Position numbers and translations under genes: made by a program
The notes under the pieces: model-generated
The model's database searches: none
What the model was told of the DNA's origin: nothing
The model's input: only the letters and a program-made list of their open reading frames with translations
Part shown: positions 23,754-32,666 of the stretch, piece by piece
Layout of the letters: each line of letters starts with the position of its first letter
Position numbering within the stretch: the stretch's first letter is position 1
From: Clostridiales bacterium
Lineage (GTDB): Bacteria > Bacillota > Clostridia > Lachnospirales > Cellulosilyticaceae
Reading direction: 5' to 3'
DNA: 46,329 nucleotides
Assembly: GCA_019418225.1 (NCBI GenBank)
Contig: DYCF01000041.1
Location: 1 to 46,329, forward strand

Positions 23754-23787
23754 AAATTAAATAAAATTAGATAAAGGAGATTAAATA

Positions 23788-24099
23788 ATGGAGGGATTTG
23801 TAGAAGTGCCTCATCATATTAATTTTTTAGCAAAGAAGTTATTTGAACATATTGACGGTGAAATTCAAGATGGGGCTATTGCTTATTTAGAAAAACAAGG
23901 GGGCGGCCCTATAGAAAATCATACACATGAGCATAATCATTTATTTATTGTTATAGAAGGGGAAGCTGTAATTATTTTAAATCAAGAAAAAGTAATTTTA
24001 AAGCAAAATGAATCTTATCTTGTAAAGGGCGATATACCACATTCTATATGGAATAATAGTGATGAAACTACGGTAATGTTAGGCATTTCAATTAGGTAG
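23788..24099 (+). CDS. Cupin-domain protein
   Basis: The 103-residue protein is a single cupin barrel. The first metal motif (HTHEHNHLFIVIEGE at about 45-60) has the expected histidines and glutamate. The second, shorter motif includes GDIPHSIWN. Small cupins bind a metal and act as isomerases, oxygenases or ligand sensors, and nothing here picks one. AAAGGAGAT lies before the ATG, and it follows deformylase by 34 bases, probably in the same transcript. Confidence 0.85.
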   Translation: MEGFVEVPHHINFLAKKLFEHIDGEIQDGAIAYLEKQGGGPIENHTHEHNHLFIVIEGEAVIILNQEKVILKQNESYLVKGDIPHSIWNNSDETTVMLGISIR

Positions 24100-24117
24100 T
24101 AATGTTGGAGATAAGGT

Positions 24118-24783
24118 ATGGAAAATTTTAGCCAAAATCAGGGAATTGATGCTTTAGAAAAACTGGAAAGGATGCTTTATAATTGGGTGAGGGCACATTA
24201 TGAAATAAGTGAGAAAAGAGAAGCAAAAATAGAAAGTAGATTAAAGCATCTTAAAGAAGTCAAAGAAATAAGTCTAGAACTACTAGAAAAGCTAAATAGT
24301 GCAGATGAAAAAAATAAAAAGGTACTTATAGGTGCAAGCTATTTGCATGATATTGAGAAATTTAAAGATGATGAAAAACATCCTTTATTAGGCAGTATTT
24401 TTGTGAGAGCCTATGAAGCAGAAATTTTACAAATGGGATTTGAAAAAGAAGAAGTAGCAGAGCTATGTGAACTTATTTTATTTCATAATCAAGGTTTTTA
24501 TAAAATAGGCCTGGAAGGCAATCTTATAGAAAGTGAAGAAAATAAGCACCGTAGCATTTTAATACACATTCTGCAAGATGCCGATAAGATTAGTAAAATT
24601 TATAAAGGTAAAGGCGACATGTATATGTTGCCTTGGCGTGCTTTAAAAGATGATGATGTATATAAGGCGGCAAAGCAAAGAAATATGGCGATTCATATAA
24701 CAAAAAAAGGATTAAATACCGAGGTAGCCTATAAAACATTTGAGGAGCGATTTAATCAGTATATAAAAGGTTTAATTGATTGA
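24118..24783 (+). CDS. HD-domain phosphohydrolase-like protein
   Basis: The 221-residue protein has the metal-binding HD fold: a helical N-terminus, the YLHDIEKF motif at about residues 79-86 (H and D ligands), HNQ near 122 and the QDADKISK aspartate near 152. Members hydrolyse phosphate esters or nucleotides; the specific substrate is unknown. It follows the cupin gene by 18 bases with a GGAGATAAGG ribosome site, so it is the last gene of the group that starts with the RNA-ligase-like gene. Confidence 0.85.
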   Translation: MENFSQNQGIDALEKLERMLYNWVRAHYEISEKREAKIESRLKHLKEVKEISLELLEKLNSADEKNKKVLIGASYLHDIEKFKDDEKHPLLGSIFVRAYEAEILQMGFEKEEVAELCELILFHNQGFYKIGLEGNLIESEENKHRSILIHILQDADKISKIYKGKGDMYMLPWRALKDDDVYKAAKQRNMAIHITKKGLNTEVAYKTFEERFNQYIKGLID

Positions 24784-24898
24784 GTATAAGTCTTAACCTA
24801 TAGTCTTTATAACAATATAACTATTTGTTTATAGGAAGGCACAGTGCTAAAATAGGGACAGATAAGAATTTAGAAAAATCAATTAAAGGAGGATGGAC

Positions 24899-26602
24899 AT
24901 GAAAGCATTATCAAAGTTTAAAGTGGCTATATTAATGGCAGCTATGGCTGGTGTTGTGGCATTTAATGGGGGAATATCGCCTATACTGGCTAATGATGAA
25001 ATAGCCGTTAATACAAAGTCAAATGCTGTAACGATTTTTCAAGGTGCTGAGTCTATAGGCACATGGCAGTTTGCACTTCCTACAAGTACCATTAAAAATG
25101 GTGGTACATTTGATAGTAGTATGATAAGTGAAGCAGGCTACTTTTATCTTACTTATACAGGCGATGAAAGTGAGGTGCAAATGATTCTTCAAAGTTGGTC
25201 TGGTGGGGCTGGTTGGGCACAGGTTGCACCAAGTGAAGTAGGCGCGCTTGGGAATGATACATATTATGCAAAATTTGATTATGCCACAATGTCAGCAGCA
25301 TATGGTACAAATTTTGCGGCATTAGATAAGTTTTATGTTTTTTCAATTACAGAGCCCATTACAATTTGTTCTTTAGAATATAGAGAAGATGTGATTGATC
25401 CATCAGTTCCTACAGAACCAGTTGAGCCACCGGTAGTGGACCCTACAGAACCAGTTGAGCCACCGGTAGTGGACCCTACAGAGCCAGTTGAGCCACCAGT
25501 TACAGACCCTACAAAGGAAGTATCAGAATATAGTTTTAAGGCGACAGCTGAAAATGTGAAACAATTAGGCAGAAGTTACTATTATAAAGATGCTTTATGG
25601 CTCTCCTTATCAGGTGCTGGGGTAGAATATACCTTTGAAGGAACTAAAGCCAACGTGACAATATTAGGTGATAATGTGGCAACATCTTCCTGGGGTGAAA
25701 GTAGCCGTGCAAGAGTGGGCATTTTTGTAAATGATGTTTTAGTTGTTGACAAAATGATTACAGAAGATGAGCAAACTTTTGAGATTTTAAATAGCAATGT
25801 AGTTCAAAATGCTAAGGTACGTATTGTGAAGCTTTCTGAATCAGCTAATTCAACAATTGGGATTAAGTCATTAGATGTGACAGCTACAGGTCCTATTGTA
25901 CCTACTAAGGCTAAAAATCATAGTATTGAATTTATAGGAGATTCTATTACCTGTGGTTTTGGCGTAGATGATGAAAATCCTAACGGAAGCTTTACAACAG
26001 CTACAGAAGATGCAACCAAAACTTATGCGTATAAAACGGCAGAGGCACTTGATGCAGACTATAGCTTAGTAAGCTATAGCGGCTATGGTGTGATTTCTGG
26101 TTATACCAATAATGGTCTTAAGGCAGAAGATGCCTTAGTTGCACCTTATTATGATAAAATAGGCTTCTCATATGGTTATTTTAATGGCGAAATTGAAGTG
26201 GCCACATTACCTTGGGATTTTAGCAAAGCACAGCCAGATTTGATTGTAATTAATTTAGGAACCAATGATTTAAGTTATTGTGGCAATGATGTAGCGAAAC
26301 AAAAAGAATTTGTAACGGGCTATATTGCATTCTTAAAGATGGTACGTGAAAAGAATCCACAAGCTACAATGCTCTGTACACTCGGTATTATGGGGGATGC
26401 ATTATATCCTGCCATAGAAGAAGCAGTCGCAGCGTATACACTTGAGACGGGAGATCATAATGTTGCAAGTATGAAGTTTGATGTACAGTCATATAATGAT
26501 GGTTTTGCTGCATGTTATCATCCAACAGAAAAAACACATAAAAAAGCCGCTAGGAAGCTAACGGCTGAAATTGAAGAACTCATGGGTTGGGAGGCAAATT
26601 AA
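24899..26602 (+). CDS. Secreted CE2-type carbohydrate acetylesterase with a carbohydrate-binding-like N-domain
   Basis: The 567-residue secreted enzyme starts at ATG 24899, the correct distance after AAAGGAGG; ATG 24893 lies too close. Residues 1-32 are a signal peptide. Residues 40-160 form a beta-sandwich (WQFALPTSTI, QSWSGGAGWAQV, FYVFSITEPI) that looks like a carbohydrate-binding module. A Pro-rich linker follows, made of three EPVEPPVVDPT units. Next come the CE2 jelly-roll domain (about 205-335) and the SGNH hydrolase domain, with nucleophile S349 in GDSIT, NLGTND, and H541 in YHPT. CE2 enzymes deacetylate xylan and mannan, which fits the mannanase nearby. It converges on the SGNH gene, with the stop codons overlapping by 4 bases. 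Confidence 0.9.
   Translation: MKALSKFKVAILMAAMAGVVAFNGGISPILANDEIAVNTKSNAVTIFQGAESIGTWQFALPTSTIKNGGTFDSSMISEAGYFYLTYTGDESEVQMILQSWSGGAGWAQVAPSEVGALGNDTYYAKFDYATMSAAYGTNFAALDKFYVFSITEPITICSLEYREDVIDPSVPTEPVEPPVVDPTEPVEPPVVDPTEPVEPPVTDPTKEVSEYSFKATAENVKQLGRSYYYKDALWLSLSGAGVEYTFEGTKANVTILGDNVATSSWGESSRARVGIFVNDVLVVDKMITEDEQTFEILNSNVVQNAKVRIVKLSESANSTIGIKSLDVTATGPIVPTKAKNHSIEFIGDSITCGFGVDDENPNGSFTTATEDATKTYAYKTAEALDADYSLVSYSGYGVISGYTNNGLKAEDALVAPYYDKIGFSYGYFNGEIEVATLPWDFSKAQPDLIVINLGTNDLSYCGNDVAKQKEFVTGYIAFLKMVREKNPQATMLCTLGIMGDALYPAIEEAVAAYTLETGDHNVASMKFDVQSYNDGFAACYHPTEKTHKKAARKLTAEIEELMGWEAN
25409..25507 (+). repeat. Three 33-base tandem repeats coding for the esterase linker
   Basis: Units start at 25409, 25442 and 25475. 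The first two are identical and the third differs at a few bases near its end. Each encodes PTEPVEPPVVD. The repeat count is likely to vary between strains and would change linker length without breaking the frame. Confidence 0.9.
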
Positions 26603-27717
26603 CACCATCCCACCCCTAGTAAATAAAATTTTTTGTGAGAATCTAGGCCGTTGATATATAGTTCAAACTGATGAGGCTTCGGTGTATTTTCTTCTAGTAC
26701 ACACATAGGTCTCGGAAACTGCCAGACGAATTGGCAGTAACCTTGTAAGAAATGGGTATGTACTTTATCAATATGAATGGTTGCAGTTGCAAAATTAACA
26801 TCGTTTGTTTGAAAAAATAAGAAGACAAGTATTTTACAACTTAAGGAAAAATACAAATAGTGTTCTAAGTGAGATAAGTCATTACAAAGTAGGTTAGAAA
26901 AAATGAAATCTGGGTTTTCTCTCAGGGTAAAGTTGGTATCACTTATTTTATAGAGTGCTTTAGCACTTAAAAAATGCATATTTTCATAGGGGGCAAAGAA
27001 GTAACATGGAGGTAAAAATTTCTTTATGTTGCTTTTTTGCATGCTGATTTGTTTAAAATAGTAACAGATGCAGTCTGCAATAAGTTGATGTCCGAGTTGG
27101 TGCGGATGAATATAATCGGCATAACAATCAGACCAACATAGCATTTGCGCATTGAAATAGGTTTCTAGGGCATCCCCTAAGTTAATCACTGGAAGGTCAT
27201 AATATTTTCCCATATGGGTCATATAAGGTGCAGCAGTATGGCTCGCCTGATCTTTTAAGGTGAGAATGATAAGAGCAGGTTGGGAAGGGAGGTTCAGGAG
27301 ACTACGTATCAGGCTTTCAAAACGTATCATACCGCCTTGATCAAGTGTTTCATTAACGGAAAAATCAATAATGACTAAGTCTGGGGCAAAATCTCTAATA
27401 TGACTTTCTGTAAGAATAAGTCCCAGTAAGGCAAAGCTGCAAGAAATACCAAGATTAAGGTATTCTACTTGCCGTGGCCCATAAAGCTTTTGAGATAGAA
27501 AGTCATAGATTAAATTCCCATAAGGCATAGCAACCTTTTTATTTGCAATAAGGCCTTCTGTAATAGAACCACCTAAGGTGACGAAACGCAGCACCTCATT
27601 ATGTTGTAATTTTTCGGTTACGTGTTGAATACGCTGTGAATGACTGGTGTGTAAAAGGGCAGATGCAAGTAAGTTTTCATAGTGGGCTTCACCTAGTTTT
27701 TGTTTAATTGTCATCAT
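26599..27717 (-). CDS. Cytoplasmic SGNH/GDSL-family hydrolase
   Basis: The 372-residue protein has the SGNH core at about residues 40-225: LGGSITEG (nucleophile Ser), NLGISCSFALLG, IDFSVNETLDQG and the DYIHPHQLGHQ catalytic Asp and His. An extra C-terminal beta-rich domain of about 130 residues has no family I recognise. There is no signal peptide, so it should act inside the cell, unlike the secreted esterase it converges on. Its start lies 14 bases inside the LysR gene, so the two are coupled. It could remove acetyl groups from imported oligosaccharides, an inference from context. Confidence 0.85.
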   Translation of the reverse strand: MMTIKQKLGEAHYENLLASALLHTSHSQRIQHVTEKLQHNEVLRFVTLGGSITEGLIANKKVAMPYGNLIYDFLSQKLYGPRQVEYLNLGISCSFALLGLILTESHIRDFAPDLVIIDFSVNETLDQGGMIRFESLIRSLLNLPSQPALIILTLKDQASHTAAPYMTHMGKYYDLPVINLGDALETYFNAQMLCWSDCYADYIHPHQLGHQLIADCICYYFKQISMQKSNIKKFLPPCYFFAPYENMHFLSAKALYKISDTNFTLRENPDFIFSNLLCNDLSHLEHYLYFSLSCKILVFLFFQTNDVNFATATIHIDKVHTHFLQGYCQFVWQFPRPMCVLEENTPKPHQFELYINGLDSHKKFYLLGVGWC

Positions 27718-28681
27718 TAATCCTCCAAGTCCCTATGCTAATAAGCTGTTTAAGAAGCAAACTATATTCCATAGCAATTTTAGAAAAATAGCCGTTCCTT
27801 CTAGAAACAAGTGAAATGGTACTTTTACAAAGTGGATGGTTTAAGGCATAGTAATAAGGATGTTGATAAAAATTACCAAAACGTATGAGTGTATCAGGGA
27901 TAAATGAAAGACCTAGTCCGGAGAGTGTAAGAGCGAATAAGGTGTCGAGCGTTTTAACTTCTAGCAATGTGCGCGGTTTGAAATGAGCAGTTTCACAAAT
28001 TGTACGAATTAAATCTGCAGGATATTCCCCCTCTGTGGTACAAATAAATGGCACATCCTGAAGCAGACTTAAGTCAATAGGGGGGGACATAAGCGCTTGA
28101 AGAGAGTTGTTTTTAATATCTGAGGCTGTAAGTCGGTAGTCTTTAAGCGTATCATTTAAGGGATGAGTAGGTGGAAGTGCCAAATAAAGCTGTTCTGGGG
28201 CTAAGTCTTCCACATGAAAGGTTTTATAGTCAAACGCATAGGTGCCAATCACTAAATCTAGTTTACCTTGCTGAATAAGTGCTAGAAGATTTTCCATACT
28301 ATCTTCCATAATTGAAATTGTAATAGCAGGATATTGTGCATGAAAAGCAGTAATACTTTTAGCGAGTAAATATGAGGCACGAAAAGAAGAGGTACCAATT
28401 TTAAGGGTGCCTTTTTTGAGTGCCATTAAATCATAAAGTTCATTTGTTAAATCATCTTCTAAATCCTTCATTTTCTGAGCAGCTGCAATATAAACTTCAC
28501 CCGCCGCGGTGAGGCGTATAGGTGATGTACTACGATCAAAAAGAGAAAGCCCTAATTGCTTTTCTAGATTAGAGATATATTGACTTAGTGAAGGCTGTGT
28601 CACATAAAGTTTCTTGGCAGCTTTTGAAAAGCTTCTAAGTTCCGCAAGTGTTAAAACATATTCTATTTGCTGGGAAGTCAT
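27704..28681 (-). CDS. LysR-family transcriptional regulator
   Basis: The 325-residue protein has an N-terminal winged helix-turn-helix (residues 1-60; SFSKAAKKLYVTQPSLSQYI, then LEKQLGLSLFDR) and a periplasmic-binding-like effector domain (about 90-300; GTLKIGTSSFRASYLL, LDLVIGTYAFD). It is the first gene of a two-gene unit with the SGNH hydrolase, unusual in that LysR genes are more often divergent from their targets. It could respond to a sugar-derived acid. A GGAGG ribosome site precedes the ATG. Confidence 0.9.
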   Translation of the reverse strand: MTSQQIEYVLTLAELRSFSKAAKKLYVTQPSLSQYISNLEKQLGLSLFDRSTSPIRLTAAGEVYIAAAQKMKDLEDDLTNELYDLMALKKGTLKIGTSSFRASYLLAKSITAFHAQYPAITISIMEDSMENLLALIQQGKLDLVIGTYAFDYKTFHVEDLAPEQLYLALPPTHPLNDTLKDYRLTASDIKNNSLQALMSPPIDLSLLQDVPFICTTEGEYPADLIRTICETAHFKPRTLLEVKTLDTLFALTLSGLGLSFIPDTLIRFGNFYQHPYYYALNHPLCKSTISLVSRRNGYFSKIAMEYSLLLKQLISIGTWRINDDN

Positions 28682-28898
28682 GAATAAATCCTCCTATAAG
28701 GTCCTGAGATATTATGAATTAACTATACTGCAAAAAAGGATGATTAAAAAGATTGAAGTATTATGATGTAAAGAATAATGTATAAGTTGTAAGGTAGCAA
28801 CCCCTTAAAATTATATGAAATGACACATAATTGTTTTATAATAAGATGATAAGTTTAAAATAAGCAATAGATGTAAAAGTAAGGAGAATTTTAACGAG

Positions 28899-29249
28899 AT
28901 GTTATTTATAATGGATATTGTACCTATGATGAAAGTCCTTTTAAAAGCGCCAAGCAAATGCCAGACTTGTGAGCAGATGGGAGAGCTTGAACTCATTAAA
29001 GCATATCATTGCTTTAGATTATTTTTTATACCACTTTTTAAATGGCATGTGCAGTATTATTTAAAACATAGTTGTGGTGCCCAAGTAGAAATTACAGAAG
29101 AAGTGGCAACAAGCATTATATCAGGACAAGTAGACCTTGCCAGTGTATATTTTAGCCATAAGGTAACAGAACAAAATGTCTGTATGTATTGTGGAAGACC
29201 GCTACAAAGTGGATTTGAATACTGTCCATATTGTGGAAGGAAACATTAA
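28899..29249 (+). CDS. Zinc-ribbon protein
   Basis: The 116-residue protein has two Cys pairs near the start (CQTC at about 21-24, later a Cys in HSCGAQVEI) and a C-terminal zinc ribbon, CMYCGRPL...CPYCGRKH. The middle is hydrophobic and aromatic (CFRLFFIPLFKWHVQYYL), so it may associate with the membrane. This small family is common in Firmicutes and has no known role. The start follows AAGGAGAATTTTAACGAG. Confidence 0.75.
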   Translation: MLFIMDIVPMMKVLLKAPSKCQTCEQMGELELIKAYHCFRLFFIPLFKWHVQYYLKHSCGAQVEITEEVATSIISGQVDLASVYFSHKVTEQNVCMYCGRPLQSGFEYCPYCGRKH

Positions 29250-29366
29250 GAGAAGGAAAGAATTTTTATAAAAATAAAGGGCATTGTTTGAATGGATAAA
29301 AGAATTTATTATAGATTTACAGCAAACAGCTGGAGCTATAAAATAGATAGATTAGGGGAGAAGATT

Positions 29367-30003
29367 ATGAAAGATATAAATAAGGCACTCATTGATTGGG
29401 CAATCCAAACAATCGAAAGAGAGTATCCAGAGGATGTTGCCGTACTTATAGGACGTAAGGGGGCTTGCAAGATTCCAACTGATTCACAGAACGTGGCATT
29501 TGATTTTTTTATCCCAGCTACAGAGGGGGCTATAACTTTGCAAAAACATTTATTATTGAAGAGATGAGCTATGATTTATTTGCAATGTCTTGGGAACGTG
29601 TAGAAGGGCTTGCTCAGTGTAATGAATCTTTAACAGCACTTCTTGCGGATGGGGAAATTTTGTATGCACGGACGAAAGAAGAAGCTAAACGCTTTTTAAA
29701 ATTACAAGAGACTTTAAAAAACAATTTACAAAATCAAAATTTTGTGTTTAATAAAGCATTAGAAAAAGTAGGTGCTGCAAAGACACTTTTTGAGAAGTTG
29801 ATTTTAGAGGATTCTTTGAGCTATGTGTGTAAAAAGGCAGGCGGGATTTTAAATTATTTAACAGAGGCTCTTGCGCAAGAAGCTTTTATGAGGAACGTAA
29901 CTGTAAAATTCGTCAGCAGTTTGAAGCAGGAAGTAAGCTTGAGGATTTAGACCAAAAGTATAGTTTGTCAGTAGACACGATACGTAAAATTTTATATAAA
30001 TAA
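29367..30003 (+). pseudogene. Gene with two one-base deletions and a C-terminal HTH
   Basis: Three overlapping frames form one protein of about 211 residues. Frame 1 runs from ATG 29367 (ribosome site AGGGGAG) to DFFIPATE. A one-base deletion in the G run at 29525-29529 moves it to frame 2 (GYNFAKTFIIEEMSYDLFAM, then SWERVEGLAQCNESL). A second deletion in the T run at 29884-29887 moves it to frame 3 (YEERNCKIRQQFEAGSKLED, then KYSLSVDTIRKILYK), a helix-turn-helix tail. I recall proteins with this order in Firmicutes but cannot name the family. Each lesion is one missing base in a short homopolymer, so sequencing error is possible. Confidence 0.75.
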
Positions 30004-30126
30004 GTTAAAGTCCAACACGATAAAAATCTTTACCTAAAATAAGAGGAGGCATCAAGAAAGGCTATATAATTTCTGGGTGCCTCCATATTGTGACATAAGT
30101 AAGTATAAAAACTAGAGGAGTTTAAT

Positions 30127-30972
30127 ATGAATGTATATGACAAGTTATTAAAGTTACAAGTTATAGAAAATGCATGGGAAGAATGGGCGGCTTATCGTTT
30201 AAGTATTACGCAGTATTTAATTGATAATATAGAGGATCAGCGTGAATTGGCCATTTTTGGTGCGGGGCGATGTAATGATATGGACCTTAAACGTTTGCTC
30301 ATGCATTTTGACCACTTGGTGTTAGTGGATTTAGACAAGGACAGTATGCAGGAGGCACTAAAAAAACAAGGCTTAGAAAATGAGCCGAGAATAACACTTA
30401 TTACGGCTGACTTCGTAGGAATTACACCAAATGACTATCGAAGTTTTGCAGATACTTTAGTCTATACGGTACGTCAAAGAGGGCTTGAAACATCTATGGT
30501 AGAATTGACGCAGGTGGCAATAAGAGAACTTGATAAGTTGTACCGACAAGCTATGGAAATGCCGTTAGTATTTAAAAAGTATAAAAATATTGCAGTTATC
30601 GGTATTCATAGTCAGCTTATTTCGATGTTAGATTGGATTTGGCAAGCGATACTGCAGACATTAGGACGACAAGAAAGTAGCGTGCGTCAAAAAATTATGG
30701 CCATGAATACGGCATTTATTCAGCGATTTGATACGGCTTTACTTGAAAGTGCAGAGGGTCAGATTGTAATGGGCTATGAAATAGAACGCATAGGGAGACC
30801 TGGTGCAGTACAAGGAGCTATGCAAGGGGCCATTGATTTTAAAGAGCGTGTAGACCGCGGTGAAATCAAACTTTGTGATTTTAGTCAGATGGATTGGCCA
30901 TTTGACCAAAAACAAGGTATTGTGTATCATATGGGAATATTTGCAGTAGAGAGGCTAGAAAGTAGGGATTAG
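30127..30972 (+). CDS. SAM-methyltransferase-like protein
   Basis: The 281-residue protein has the class I methyltransferase fingerprint: LAIFGAGRCNDMDLKRLL (glycine-rich motif I at about residues 40-57), HLVLVDLDKDSM (acidic strand-2 end) and ITLITADFVG. It may methylate a small molecule or may bind SAM without catalysis. The C-terminal half has no recognised domain. The start follows AGAGGAGTTTAAT. It lies about 60 bases before the first GNAT gene on the same strand. Confidence 0.7.
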   Translation: MNVYDKLLKLQVIENAWEEWAAYRLSITQYLIDNIEDQRELAIFGAGRCNDMDLKRLLMHFDHLVLVDLDKDSMQEALKKQGLENEPRITLITADFVGITPNDYRSFADTLVYTVRQRGLETSMVELTQVAIRELDKLYRQAMEMPLVFKKYKNIAVIGIHSQLISMLDWIWQAILQTLGRQESSVRQKIMAMNTAFIQRFDTALLESAEGQIVMGYEIERIGRPGAVQGAMQGAIDFKERVDRGEIKLCDFSQMDWPFDQKQGIVYHMGIFAVERLESRD

Positions 30973-31032
30973 TTAGAAAGTAGAGATTAGTTAGGCGGAA
31001 AAAATGAAGATTGAAGGATGGAGGAGAAGAGA

Positions 31033-31818
31033 ATGAGAAAATTAGGAAAAGAGGAAATGGGAAAGATTGCTGGCTTATTTGAAGGAAACCAGGACACTTT
31101 AATTTGGTCTTGTTTAGAAGGCGTGATGGGGAGTGCGTGGTGTGATGAATTAGGGACAGCAGCACAGGTTATAAATGGGGATTTTTGTTTTTTTAGTGGT
31201 GATGCTAGAGGTGAAGAAGCAGAATTATTAGTAAGGCATATTCCAGAAGAATATCCCAATGATTATTTACTAATGGTACCAGGAGATAGGCAGTGGGGGG
31301 ATTTGATTGAAAAGGTTTATGGGGAAAAGTGTTATGCCTTTAAGCGGTATGCTTTTAAGAAAGAAGGGGATGTATTTGACCGTCAGAAGCTTGAAGGTTT
31401 TATTCAAAGCTTACCCGCTGAATTTACCATTTGTCCGATTGATGAGAAGATGTATGAAAGATGTTTAGAAGAAGAATGGTCTAAGGATTTATGTGCGCAG
31501 TTTAAAAGTGGTGAAGACTATGTACGAAATGGTTTGGGATTTGTAATATGTTATGAGCATACACCTGTATGCGGTGCCTCTTCATATACAAGGTATCGTA
31601 AGGGCATTGAAATCGAAATTGATACAAGAGAGGATTTTAGAAGAAGGGGACTTGCCACAGCTTGTGCTGCAAAGCTTATTTTAGCCAGCTTGGATAAAGG
31701 GCTTTATCCAAGCTGGGATGCAGCTAATTTACATTCTGTCGCATTAGCCAAGAAACTAGGTTATCATTTGAGTCATGAATATATCACTTATAGTGTATTA
31801 AGCCTCAAGAGAATCTAG
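31033..31818 (+). CDS. GNAT N-acetyltransferase, two-domain form
   Basis: The 261-residue protein matches the Firmicute GNAT family with an extra N-terminal half (GNAT_acetyltran type). The C-terminal half holds the acetyl-CoA fold: GLGFVICYEHTPVCGASSYT, IEIEIDTREDFRRRGLATA (the Q/RxxGxG/A pyrophosphate loop) and SVALAKKLGYHLSHEYI. The acceptor is unknown. I start at ATG 31033, correctly spaced from GGAGGAG; ATG 31018 would swallow that site. Its 3' end overlaps the convergent acetyltransferase gene by 21 bases. Confidence 0.85.
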   Translation: MRKLGKEEMGKIAGLFEGNQDTLIWSCLEGVMGSAWCDELGTAAQVINGDFCFFSGDARGEEAELLVRHIPEEYPNDYLLMVPGDRQWGDLIEKVYGEKCYAFKRYAFKKEGDVFDRQKLEGFIQSLPAEFTICPIDEKMYERCLEEEWSKDLCAQFKSGEDYVRNGLGFVICYEHTPVCGASSYTRYRKGIEIEIDTREDFRRRGLATACAAKLILASLDKGLYPSWDAANLHSVALAKKLGYHLSHEYITYSVLSLKRI

Positions 31819-32382
31819 GAAACGGACATGATCGGTATAAAGTTTACCTGGGAATAAAGTCAGATAAATGTCATTAAGATTTTCATAGATAAAGTCGTCA
31901 TGCCATTCAGGGTCGATTGGCAGATAAAGAATAGTAAATTCTACACCGAAGCAGTTGGCTGTAACACCGGTTTGTGAGAGACCATTTCTTTCATAAAAGG
32001 CAAGGCGTTTTGTACGAATCTTTAAATCGGCAGCATCTTTAGCTGTGCGTAGACTTTCAATTTCTATAATAATACCTTTATAGTCTGTACAATGGGCTTT
32101 AAGCATTTTTAAAAATTGACTACCATAATCTTGCCCTCTAAATCCTTCACATACAGCTAAATAATCAAGCAGGAGTACATTACCGCCTTCTTGATGTGTC
32201 AGAAAGGCATAGGCTCTAAGTGAAGTGCCTTCAAATAATCCAAAGCCTTCATAAAGTCCTTGAGATATAAGATTTAGGATACTTGTTAAGGGTTTAAGTT
32301 CATCAGCAGGAAAGTCGTTTTTCATATGCGTATGATAAATCGTTGCAATAGCTTCTGGGCTTAAAGATTTCATTTTTAACAT
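31798..32382 (-). CDS. GNAT N-acetyltransferase
   Basis: The 194-residue single-domain GNAT protein has LLLDYLAVCEGFRGQDYGSQ as strand 4 and the acetyl-CoA pyrophosphate loop (RGQDYG, a relaxed RxxGxG). KRLAFYERNGLSQTGV is the C-terminal strand-helix. The substrate is unknown. An AAGGAGAATAGTT site precedes the ATG. It converges with the two-domain acetyltransferase and shares 21 bases of 3' end with it. Confidence 0.85.
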   Translation of the reverse strand: MLKMKSLSPEAIATIYHTHMKNDFPADELKPLTSILNLISQGLYEGFGLFEGTSLRAYAFLTHQEGGNVLLLDYLAVCEGFRGQDYGSQFLKMLKAHCTDYKGIIIEIESLRTAKDAADLKIRTKRLAFYERNGLSQTGVTANCFGVEFTILYLPIDPEWHDDFIYENLNDIYLTLFPGKLYTDHVRFLDSLEA

Positions 32383-32666
32383 AACTATTCTCCTTAATAT
32401 AAGTTGTCATATAGAATATAAATGGGGTAAGTCAGCATTGACTGCCGCTTTTAATTTAGTAGATTGTTCTCTATATAGGTTTACATATAAATATGAGTAT
32501 ATAATGAAGAATAGAAGGTGTCAATATAAGAAGAAATGCCAAAAATAAGGAGGTTTTATAAAAAGTTTTAAGGAGATGGCTACATGGCAAATTATATTGT
32601 GGTATACTATAAAATATAGATTTCACATTTATAAATTTTAGTGAGTAAAAAAATGGAGGCAGTACA
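32383..32666. other. Intergenic region with a duplicated promoter-like motif
   Basis: This AT-rich stretch contains a 27-base sequence at 32615-32641 that matches 20862-20888 with one difference (shared core ATAGATTTCACATTTATAAA). A TATACT motif lies just before it. A possible 11-codon ORF at 32584 with a ribosome site (MANYIVVYYKI) is too short to call. Confidence 0.5.

Noticed and set aside
25409..25507. Three 33-base repeats as a CRISPR array
   Set aside because: They are direct tandem repeats with no spacers and lie in frame within the esterase linker.
32584..32619. 11-codon ORF with a ribosome site before the 32667 gene
   Set aside because: Too short and without amino-acid runs typical of leader peptides. 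The TATA-rich sequence is better explained as a promoter.
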